Source: Branchiostoma belcheri
Lineage: Eukaryota; Chordata; Leptocardii; Amphioxiformes; Branchiostomatidae
NCBI RefSeq assembly: GCF_001625305.1
Contig: NW_017804376.1
Coordinates: 1,227,976 to 1,291,975, forward strand
Direction: 5' to 3'
Length of the DNA: 64,000 nt
How positions within the stretch are numbered: position 1 is the first letter of the stretch; the number at the start of each line of letters is the position of its first letter. This document shows, one piece after another, positions 12,201 through 24,200 of this stretch. A program made the position numbers and the translations under genes. Below the pieces are notes generated by a model that saw only the letters and a list, made by a program, of their open reading frames with translations, ran no database searches and was not told the DNA's origin.

Positions 12201-15200
12201 CATCCTACAGTAGCCGCCGAGAGAAGGTTCCACTCCGCCCACGGGCTATGTAGGATGGCCGGCTATATTAAAATAACGCGTTAAAAACTCTTCCCCACCG
12301 CCACGGGGCCTGCACAGGAGGCTACTGTGTGAGGATATCATAGAAATGCTGGGGTTACCCGAGACATTCAGGCCCAGAAGCGATCCAAGATTAACGTGGT
12401 GTTTACATTCGCAAATTGATGGTCTGCGATGTACTTGATAAGATAAATACTGCACCTGCCTGTACGTTACCATGTTTAGACAGGACCCCGTCATAGCTAG
12501 TATATCGCGGAGGTTGAAAAACAAATAAAAAGTCCTAAAAACCAGGCCTTCAGGACATGCCACGCGTACAGCAAGACCAGAAATTATGACTAACTTCCGA
12601 ATCACGCATAAAAATAAACTAAAGATACAGTTACATACATTAATATGGCGCAAGACGTTATGTCATTGCTTTCCATCGCCATATATAATATAAACAGATG
12701 GTTACAGTGGCATATTCCATCACAAGTGTTTACATTTAATTACCATTACATTTTTGCCGTTTGCATAACGTTGAAACAATATAATTTGAGTCAGAGAATT
12801 TTGCATATGCTGATAGTAATTGATGTATGGGATTTTAGTATAGCCGTGCCATATGGTTGATTTGGGGAGGCAATTATGAAATTGCTTTTATAATCCCAGC
12901 TAATTGCACATTGAAGACCGATTTATACGGATAGTCTATATTTAATCTTTTAACTTAACCATACCGCGTACTGTTCATGAAGCTTTACTTTACTTTACAT
13001 ACCAATTTCGAACCGTAATCTTCTTGTTGTAAACCTTCGTTTGTTGTGAAATCCACAGGACTTCCCATTTGGAGTGGTTCTTCGTAATTAGATTTCTCTG
13101 CTCAAACGCTGAGTAGAAAATAAGCCACAGGCAATCTGCCGGTACAAAAAGAACCGTAATTTGCTTACGTTCTCACATTTCAAACCGCGGATTTTGGGTG
13201 GCTTTGATACGTTCATTTGAAGAATGCCTGTTGTACTGTAGAAAAGATAGGAAGTCAGTGTGTGGTTCCTTGGCGGTTCAAAGAATATAAAAGAGAGATA
13301 CGTTTGGATGTAATCTTGTCTGGGTCTAGCCACATCAAACAAAATGGCGGATGATCTTGACCCATCACCCTTTTTTCGGAACCACAACAAAAAAGAAAAT
13401 GCTTCCCGCGTTTCCCCTTAAAAGCCAGCAAAGTAAGCAGAACGTTCAATTAAGTTGTAGGATAAGTTTCCGGGTGGTTGTCCTGGCGGGACCTTTGAGT
13501 ATTTGTGCCTCGCAGTCCTGGACGAGACACGTGTCTAGCCTATCAACAATGTGAGTCAGACAATGTAACCACTGTTTCCCTCCTGGGAAAGCCAGAAAAC
13601 ACAGTTTAAAGACACGTCGTGGTTTAGCGTTAATCCTTTGTTTTGCTTGCTGGTAAACATATAAATTCTGGCCTTTTTTTTCAGTGATGAAAACTTAAAC
13701 CTACAACTATAAAAGCCCGTGTTGAAATATCTTCCTACACAAATAAATAATCTCGGAGAAAAGTTCAACGTACAATGTCCGCAGCACTTCCGTGACTTCA
13801 AGGCCGGGTTCTATTAAAAGACTAAATGACAAGGAAGTTAACGTTGTTCTGCATTCAAGACGATGCTAGGAAGTTCTGAACGCATGTTCTACCAAGGTCC
13901 CGGTCGCATATGTCGCACGATCGTCGTACGATGCGGGCACGATAGTCGTGCATTTGTCGTACAAAATTCAGCTGTAGTGTTTTAGAGAAAGCTCTCTGAC
14001 ATCTTTGTCGGCTGTTTGGTGCTGTCACTGTCTGCTTTGATATAGATTCTAACAGTTACTTCAAAATGATCATATGACGTCCTAGGACGAATGTGGCTGC
14101 ATTGTAAGATAGTCGGGAAAGAACTTAGTTATAAAGTAGGACAGACCGCGACAAGGCACCGAGGTGTAACCACACCAGTCCCAGAATGACAAAAATGCCG
14201 GCCTGTGTGGTTGTACCAACAGTAATCTGACCTATAAACCCTCCGATAACTCCGGCAAACACGTCTCCACTCTTAAACCTGCGCACCTCATCTCCGATCC
14301 TGTTACAACAGTAACAACCGCACACATCACCCCGGGGGGTACCTGGGTCTTCCATTACAATCACCGTCGTACGAAATTATCCCTGGGCCATTAGCGTTCC
14401 GATCAAAAACAGGGAAGGGCCCCTGTTGGTAGCCTCTACCAGGCTTCGGCTGGAAAGAGTAGAAATCGGCCAAATAGAGAGATAGCATGCCAGGGGAATT
14501 GGTCTGCTGGAGAGCTCGGGAGCGGCAAACTGTTCTCTCCAGCCGACCAAACTCCCCTGGCATGCTATCTCTCTATTTGGTCGATTTCTACTCTTTCCAG
14601 TCGCCTCCTGAAGCCTGGAAGAGGCTAGGAAAGGTGAGGAGGTGGCCTGTCACTGTTTCTTGTCGTCGGAGTGACGGGTCACGAAACGGGGTCACAGGTG
14701 AAGTGATGATACGAATCTGGGTTTAGAAAACGTCCGCCCAGTTATCTCAACTGTCAGAGCGAATCTGCGTTTAGAAAACGTCTACCCAACTGTCGGCATG
14801 TCATTGTTGCGTATATAACTGACATAACGTCAATGAAAACGTATTTCTCCGGTTACAATACCGTTACAGAGACAGGTGTATGCGGATGTGTGTAGTTTTA
14901 TCAACAACGCTTCATGCGTTAAAGCTAGCCCTCGTGTACTAAGCATCACTTGTAAACAAACTTCTGAAGTGCACAAAACATGACCTAAACAGAGTTCAAA
15001 CGAACCATGCAGAAGAAAAAATACGGCAACATAATTGAAATGTAACAATTCTACACGTATAATTTCATTGTATATGTTCAATACAATTATTGTGTATGGA
15101 ATTAAACAATTACTATTTCTGGAAAGTTTGTTACTACAAAAGATCAACTTCTAAAGATTTTTCGCATGCCTGTCTAACCTACCATGGGGGTTGTCGCGCT

Positions 15201-18200
15201 CTAGATGTTACCAAACATAAACGAACTTCAGTAGAAAATTCTGTGGTACGGGTTTGTGAAAAGAAAGGAATAAACTCTCCAAAATCCCACTTTTGAGCAT
15301 GAAAAACCATGGCTTAAACATGATTTTCAGTCTCTTCTATCTACATACTACTCTCCAAGCAGAGGTTGTGGGGGGGATGATCGTTAGCTTTTTATATAAA
15401 TCAAATCAAATCAAATCAACTTTATTGCTCAACAATTGCAGCTGGTACAATGTATATATGGCCGTTTTTTTGTCGGTGGCCGGCGACCTTCTCTGGCTAC
15501 GGATACTGCCTGGCCAATTTGATACTGCTTTTTGCCACCGAGAGGGATCTACTTGGAGAATGTCGCACTTTCTGGGTAGAATATCGAGTCTATTATCGAC
15601 CGCTGAGGTCGAGCATGATACGATATTATCCAGACAAATCTGTGTAGATTGATACGATTGCACCCCGCGGACTAGAGCTGCGGTTATAGCAACCAATCAA
15701 AACATAATTTGCCACGAAATCTGTGATATGCATGTGCATCATCATCATCAGTCTGTTACTAGCAATCTAGTTGGCACATGGCGTCAAGAATACATATTTG
15801 TAGTCAGAGGTGAAACTAGTCTGACGGTCTTAAGGTATTTAGATCGTACACTATTTCTGAAATATTTCATCGCCTTTGTAGCTCTTTCATGCCTAGTTCA
15901 GAAAGCTGTCTTAAATGTTTGTGCTGTATATCACTAGTAGTATTAGCTGTTGCGCTCTGTATCATACCGTTATCGTACGAAAACACGCAATTACTTAGGA
16001 TCCTAAAAATAACCGGCTTTTACTACTACTCCGGGATGATGGTAAAATGGTTAAGTATTCAGTAATTTTCTTCGACTTCGGGCACGATTTCGAAATTCTT
16101 CACATGAGAAACTCAAGTACAGTTTATATTAGCCTATTCGAACGGAACGAATTTTGTCAACAGTTTTGCCGAGGCTATTCCGGTGAATGGAGGGGGAGGT
16201 ATGTGCTGTAGACAGATGTATTTCCGAAACTCATTGACCACCAACAACTGTTCATGAGAACGCCTGAGTGTTGAGTGTGGGGGAGCGAAACCACCAAAGG
16301 AGTAATCGAAAACATAATTTGGATGTTTCTGTCTTCTTTGGATTGTTATTTTGGCGAAGCATTCATACATCGTAATCTTATGATTGATATCATTCATATA
16401 CCCCACAAAAGCCCCACAAAAATACCTAGTGTGACTAGGTGTTAGAAATTCTGTATAGGTACCGTATATAGTCTCACCGTGTACTTCTTGTAGAGTAGAT
16501 TATACTTTCCTAGAATTATTAGGTTCTAGAATTTGCCATATGTTGCATCATATAATGCTATTGCATTCGTTAATAGGGCTGATGCTACGATGTTTGAGAT
16601 ATTTCCTTGTGAAGTTACTAGCAGGGCTAGTGAGTTTCCAAACGTTACCGTCTGTCCCACAGACACTTGAACCAAGGACATTATCCTGTATAATGTCCTT
16701 GCTTGAACCCAGTTAGTAGAGATAAACACAGTTAGGCCGTGATGATAGTGTAATCACGGTGCCGAGTTGGGAGGATTAGCCTGTACATTATGTGGACGGC
16801 AGAGGAAATCCCTCGTTAAGATAAATCCCCCCTATCAGACAATGGAACGTCCTACAATTTGTTCTAGCAACATTCTATGCTTTGCGTTCTATTTTAGTCT
16901 CCCCTATTCTATACAGACAATTCTATATTTACTCTATTGTATACCGACCTTGGGTACTGACAACCCAATAATACTACTAATATCATTTGCCTTGGTGAAT
17001 GAATTGTAGCAAACATTGAACAAGGATGTATAAACGAAACATTGTTGGCACTCCTGAATTTTCACACAGCAATCTCTGTAGATGTAGCCTTGTGTACTTA
17101 ACCCAGTTGCTATGGTTTTGATAATGCAATAGTAACTAGATTTTATATCTATGTTTGGGCTTCGCATAGCCTCTTCATAATCACCCACGATTAAAAATGG
17201 CAAGTGACCTCATTCCATCAACACCATGTGTAACTCTTCACAAACACATGTTCCTCAAGTGTCTCCGTGGTTTATGTAACGTTAGAGAAACACTTGAGGT
17301 ACTGTCATCGCAGTTCGACAGGTGGTAAGACTCCTTGCAATGTACCTGGTGGATTTGTAGCCTCCATAGCACTCCAAAAACCGGGCGTTTTGGGGGTCTT
17401 CAGGGTCTTTGGGAGCTTTTATGTGCTATGTTCTGATTGCATATAGACAACATAGCCGGCCTGGTTGAATTACTCCCGTTTTTTGGAACTGGGCTTATCA
17501 GAAAACAGCCGAAGACCACCAAACCCCCAGTTCTATAAGCCTGCTACTAGAGCTGTGTACCTAAACAAATTTTAGGTACAGGTACAGGTACAGGTACACA
17601 GGTTTAGGTACAGGTCCGGACCTGAACCTGTACCTAAAAAATTCGACCAATTTACATGCTCTTCTGAACTCTTTCAATAGCAACAAAAACATGTATACAC
17701 TTGATAGTTAAGGTTTAATTTTGGTTTATGGAGAATGCTCAGATAAAATATAGGCAAAAGTAAGGTATTATTGTTTTCATGAACACACTGTCCTTACATT
17801 GGAACCCATTGGCGACCAGCTATTTCCACATTTAAGGTCACAAATAGGCATAAAATTGGTGTGAAATTGTTTAGGTACAGTACCGGTACGAAAGGGATTA
17901 GGTATTTTGGACCTGTACCTAATCAATTTTTCCGGTACAGTATCGGTACTGAGTATCGGTACACAGCTCTACCTGCTACGGAGGCTAGTGGATTTGCACG
18001 ATCTTGGAGCTTCAATACGACCTCCTCGGTCGGATTCTAAGAAATGCTGAAAGAAATTTGGCGAAGAGATAAGAGAACGTTCGTGCCAAGCTCCAACCTC
18101 GCAGCTCTGTCAGTGTGTTTATCTTTGGGAGTTTTACTCGCATCACGCCAGGCTGAGAACGTCAGGACAGCACGGCAGAGTGGCCAAAACCAAACTCTGA

Positions 18201-21200
18201 CAGAATTTCCGGTGTCATCGAAGAGCGTTTGGAGGTCAACGCGGAGTGTAAGCAACTCCACCGCCGGTCGTGCGAAGTTGTCGTTGTCGTGTAATTGCAA
18301 CCTTAAGTTGGGAAAAGGCGGGAAAAGCATGGCAAAAAAAATCTGAAAGAAAAATTTGGCAGAAAATCTGACAGAATTTCCGGTGTCATTGAAGAGTGTT
18401 TGGAGGTCAACGCGGAGTGTAAGCAACTCCACCATTGGGCGTGCGAAGTTGTAGTTTTCGAGTAACTGGCGAGATCCTACCACACAAACGCAACCTGGGC
18501 GGGAAAAACATGACATAAAAATCTGAGAGAAATATTTGGCAGAAAATCTGACAGAATTTCCGGTGTCTTGGAAGAGTGCTGGAAGGTCGCCCAAAGTTGT
18601 ATTTTTCGAGACCGTATCACACAAACGCAACTTGGGCGGTGGAAAAGACAGGAAAAGCATGACAGAAATGTTTATAAAAGAGAGCAAACTTAGACAAGTA
18701 TGCTCATATTCATGAATGAAGTGACTAGAAACTAGTAGTATAGTCTACGTAAGACGGCTACGAAATACTCACCACTAGTACTACAAATTACAAGGTCTAA
18801 GCACTTTAATTTCAATATGTACAACACAGAGAACATTACAGGTACATGTTGATATGTTGTGACAGAAATTTCTGGCATAGAAAATGACAGACATGTCAAC
18901 GAACATTCCAAGGTCAAATGAGAAGGTGCGGAGAGAGGTCATAGCTTCGGCATCATTGTTCTTAATGACACTACCCTACAATTATTGTGTCAGCGGCTTG
19001 TCTAAAGGGTCTGCCTATACTGAGTAGCCTGTGGCTTGGATATTCATTCTGATTACACATTATTATGGCGGCATGGTGCTTTGAGGATGGCGAAATTTAT
19101 GGTGCTCGTTAAAGACTTTAACAGTCGCCGCGAAACGTGTCTTTAAACGCTCTAATTTGACGGGCTTTTAATTATGTGCGCCAATTCATAACTTACAGGT
19201 CAGAAGGCAACAACAAAACAAGATGGCGGATCGTCTGATGATAGTGACCAGATCACCACTGGTTCCATGTCGAACACACTCCGCCATTTTGAACTATAAA
19301 TGTGTATCATCAAGGAATAATGTCCTTGGTACCATGAATTTGAGAATAAAAGAAATGATATGAGTGATTAGAAATGAAGAAAACCCCCAAAACAGAAAAT
19401 TGAAATAGTAAAATTGAAATGTGTTTTTACAAAACTCACAGGAGGGAAACCAAAGAGAAGCTAACATTACATGATTGTTTTGCAGACAAACAACCCATAA
19501 TTCAACCCATAATTCCTCAGTGCTTGCGTCAGTGGAAAATCCCCTAACCCAGTGGTTAGATAGACTACCCAGTATTTATCGTACTTCGGTATAATGACCC
19601 CCTTTCTACCTGGCGTTCCGGAGGTATAATTATGTTTTGTGCGGGATAACAGGCGTGTGTAGGCGACTTTCCGACCTCCTAGACTCTGCCACAGGTTTGA
19701 CATTTTTCCAAATCCCGCCATCTTTGTGTCTGGGGCGAGGCTAAGCCGGGGGTTTAGTCCGTCCTTGTCGCGAGGCGCCACCGGATTTTCCCTTTGTGAC
19801 AGATTGTAGCGAACAGTAGTCTGACTATACTAACCAGTATGTTGCCCTTACGCAACGTTAAACAGGAAAAAACGTACAAAATTTGATTGAATTCTTAAAA
19901 TACAGTCTGAAATGTACCTGTTGCCGTAACATAATCAACAGAATTTTTAATGCTAACATGTTATATAATTGAAAGTTTATTGCAAATTCATGCCCGAGGG
20001 CTAATTGCAAGAACATGATAACAACAGTAAACAGTAGAATGATAATAATAAATAATATATACATGTATATCAGTTTGTAAAAATCTGTATGCAAAATATC
20101 GTATTTTTTCTAGTATTTTAATAGCATTCTACCCAACTGTCATTTTCCATATTACAGACAAGCAACCTAGCTGTTTAACAAAGAATTTGGCTGATGAAGA
20201 TATCATGATGATTTCAACGCGAATCGTGCATTTTGATCATATCATTATTCCTGTGAGAATTGTGCTGTTTAGTATAGTGTTTTTACACCGTTGGGAAGTC
20301 TGATTTAATGTATATGTATTGCATTGTTTTCGCACAGATTCCAGAGGGAGGGAGGGTACGTCCTGGAAGTGGACATCAACGACAAGCTGGACATCATCTG
20401 CCCGCGGCTCTTCAACCAGTACAACGTCATGTACGAAGTCTCGCGAGAGGGTTACGAGACTTGCAACTCTACCGGCGGCAGGTTGTTGCTGAGGTGTAAT
20501 CTCCCCGAGAGGGACATTGTCCTGACCATACTGTTCCAGGAGGTCAGTCCCTCGCCGTTCGGACTGGAGTTCGTGAAGGGAAAAGATTACTATTATATAG
20601 GTAAGTTCTACATATCTCAACCAAATATATTTTACACCTTTTCTTAAAAGACTTGTGTCTCAATTTAGATGCTTAAATCAATTTAGATACTTAAATCTCC
20701 AAGCAGATCAGGACTAGAATTCGAGAAGGGAAAAGATTACTATTATATAGGTGGGTAGTGCAGCTCCCAACCTAATATATTTTATACCTTTTCTTAAAAG
20801 ACTTGTGTCTCAATTTAGATGCTTAAATCAATTTAGATACTTAAATCTCCAAGCAGATCAGGACTAGAATTCGAGAAGGGAAAAGATTACTATTATATAG
20901 GTGGGTAGTGCAACTCCCAACTAAATACATTTTATACCACGTCAAAAACTTAATCTCCAAGCAGATCTTTCGGTAGCTGCAAAGACGGTATCGCCAGGCA
21001 GTATCAATTTGTCAGTCGCCGTAAAAATATACCATGTACCAGTACAAACAACAAAGCCCAGTAAAAACGCCTTAAACCGTCGAAAATAGGCAGAAGCCTA
21101 ACCTCTGATTGGAGAGTATCAAATACTAGTACTCTCGAGTGAAATACTATTAGTATTAGTTCGTATTTCTAGTGATGACTACTTAACCTTTGTCCTAATA

Positions 21201-24200
21201 GTTACTACTAGTTACATAGATTTCGGCCGTAGTTTACAGTTTTCTATCTACCTACGGCGTTGACAAACAATTAAAGAGATATCAATCTGTAAGAAATCCA
21301 TGCTTATTCCATATCTACTGCAACAATCAAAGGATTAATAACGGCTTAAAGCAATTATTAGTGCCTGGCTATTCAAAACAACGTTGCCATAAACGCATAC
21401 TACAAAAACTAAAAAGATACATGAAATGCTTTTTCTTCCTTTATTATAGTCAAATAGTTAAACTCCTTAGAGGGGCAACGTAAACCAAGGTCACCACAAT
21501 AGATAATGTACGTCTTACGGCGAGCTACCGCAATAATTTATGCCCCTTCAAGTCGAAGATGCCAAGATATGCCTTTAAACGTTTGTGTAAATGTCAGAGG
21601 GATTAAGCCATGAAAGGTGGGGGATTAAGGGTATATAATAGAAGCCCGGTGCGTCATGGCTAAAGGCACATAACTGAGGGCCTGCATGGAGGTAGTGATT
21701 ACGAATTACGCAAAATTTTCGCCGCCAATTACGAATTACGTTAAAGTTTCAGAGCTGATTACGACTTTACGCTTTGCAGCTAATGTTCTATTACGAATTA
21801 GTAAGTATGTTGATTTTTTGGGAGGTTGTCTACGGATTACGGAGACTAAAAAGACCTGATTACGTCTTACGAAAAAGGGCATGCAGACCCCCATAAGGCC
21901 ATGTTGATTTGATTATATGGATGACATCCTCTGGGAACCCAAAATCTGATGCGCGCGTGCGAATAAAAAAAAAGTTTTGCAAAAAAAAAAGTTGCTTTCA
22001 CTATGTGGTCATGAAGGTTGAACAAATGGCACAGAATATGTTATGGCGAATAATCTACTCTTCGAATTCATTTCTTTACATTTTTGTCTTTTTTCCTTTG
22101 ATTTTGGCATTCTACGACATTGGTATCGTTTCTAAATGTTTTCCTTGCAACTTATGGTATATTTTTGCTCATGTAGCAACTGTTTTTCACGATTTACAGT
22201 ATGGTTGAAAACTTTTTTTTTGGAAACGGCCGAAAATTCATGCGCGCGCGGATGTCATCCATATAATCAAATCAACATGGCCTAACTACGGCATGGGGCT
22301 GGGAGAGAGAGGCTTTATCGTTAGAGCAGGGATGGCGCCGGGAGATCATTACTGTGGCGGGAACGGTTAGGATTGACCGGGATGTCGTCCCAGGAGACAT
22401 ATTAGCCTCCACCAGACTCCTCTGCAGGCCGAATAAATAGTAAAAATCGGCCTAAAAAGGGATGCAACTGCGCAGGGGAGTTGGCCGACCATAGATGGTC
22501 CAATTTGCTGGCTTACTCCGCTGGCCAGTAGTGTTCCTTTTTAGACCGATTTCTACTGTTTGTAGAGCCTGCAAAGGAGTCTGGTGGAGACTAGAGACAT
22601 ATAGCGAGGACTGTAGCTAAAGTTTTTAAGTTAGGAGCCCTCTGCTTACGAGGTAAATGTACAGAGGATTACGAGGGAATATACTCGAGGATTAGGGTTG
22701 AGATCTCCCAATTTCGCATGGAGATGAGGGAAATGACAAGTCGTGAAGGGAGGACAAATTGGAAACGTTAATGGAGAGGACTAGCCTCTACCAGGCTTCC
22801 GGAGGCGGCTGGAAAGAGTAGAAATTGGCCACATAGAGAGATAATACGCCAGGGGAGTTGGTCCGCTGGAGGTAGAGTACAGTTTGCTGCACCCGAAACT
22901 GTACTCTCCTGTATATCCTATTGTCGTACCTGATATAACGCTATTTGGTGTATTATAAAGACAGATACAGGACCCTCAAATCGTTCATCGTTTTTCTCCT
23001 TTTTCGGTCGATTTCTTCTATTCACTTGACCCAAAGATAGTCTATTAAAAACTACGACTACGCCTCCCCCCCCCCAAAAAAAACGAACAGTTAACGATCG
23101 GGAAGAGCGGTTGTTTATCTTGTACTTAGAAGCTCCGCATGTAAAGCCGCCGTGTTCTACCAGGGGTCAAACGTGTATCCGTTCTTGGCGACACCGTCCA
23201 AACCGGGACATGAGGTAATGCGTACAACTCCACAATTACTCCCCACACGCGAGTCAACCCTAAACTCTAACTGCCTCCCCGTGTGGCGCTATTTCTGGAA
23301 TCCAGACTCGTCGTTAAGTCTAATTAACCTTAACGTTGAACGCTCCTGCAATAAAAACAAACGCCCGCACGCGAGACACAAGCTACGGGGAGCTGACACG
23401 CCACTGGCTTCGCCTAGTCTCCATCAGACTCCTTTGCAGGCTGAATAAGCAGTAGAAATCAGTCTGACAAGGAATGTAACTGGCCAGCGGAGTTAGCACA
23501 GAAATCAGGCAAATTGGGCCCTCTATGGCCGGCTAACTCCTCTGGCAAGTTACATCCCCTTTCTAGGCCGATTTCTACTATTTATTCGGCCTGCAAAGGA
23601 GTCTGGTGGAGACTAGGCGGCTCTGTGCCAAAGTTGGTACTCGCGACTTTGTCGGTATAGCACGGAACAATGCCGGTACAACCTGTTACAAGTCTCCCAT
23701 GACCTGGCCGCCGCTTGAAGAGGCGCTACACGAACTTTCCTTAGTGTGTGTGCTTGGCCCTGCAAATATAACACAGGTGTTTGTTCACGTTTGAATGCAA
23801 ACTTTTTGGGGGGCCTTTGCAAAGGTTAGCCCTAACTTTGCAGATGCATTTTGGACAAAGCAACGTATTCATAGTACTGCAAACGCTTTTCTGTCAAATA
23901 TGCCACTTGGAAATAAATTGCAAGTTTATAAAAATCAAAACATTTTGCTTTTCTCCTAACCAAAACATAAGATACGAAAGGTAACGTAATTTTTACGTCA
24001 AAGATTGAAAGAAAAATTGTACGTCAGGGAACCGGTGTACTTTTTTTGTCAAACCACCGAAACTACGAAAATAAACTGAAGAACACTTAAGAAACGCATA
24101 CCTGGCATGACATTGACAAGTGCATGACGAAAAGACCGAGAGGTAGCATGATTGATAACTATAAATACAATGTAGTTGACAAACTTGTCACCATACTTGT

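Larger units (their letters stand above)
6321..20337 (+). other. Ephrin intron 1
   Basis: This is 14 kb without any coding exon I can support. It contains MITEs at 9182-9362, 12142-12324, 14430-14627 and 15349-15572, a nested pair at 17358-17987, a hairpin at 11676-11782, a block of short palindromes (13912-13960), a tandem repeat (18199-18620) and a tandem duplication at 8932-9455. Between these the DNA is unique and AT-rich. AAGATGGCGGAT-type words at 13343 and 19221 resemble YY1 sites but are not attached to recognisable genes. Confidence 0.7.

Noticed and set aside
14327..14726. Open frames of similar peptides on both strands
   Set aside because: They read through the two arms of the hairpin MITE at 14430-14627.
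19211..19390. ACAAGATGGCGGAT followed by an open frame of about 45 codons (MADRLMIVTRSPL)
   Set aside because: It resembles a housekeeping gene start, but the peptide matches nothing I know, there is no donor, and an inverted TCCGCCATTTTG follows. More likely a repeat remnant.
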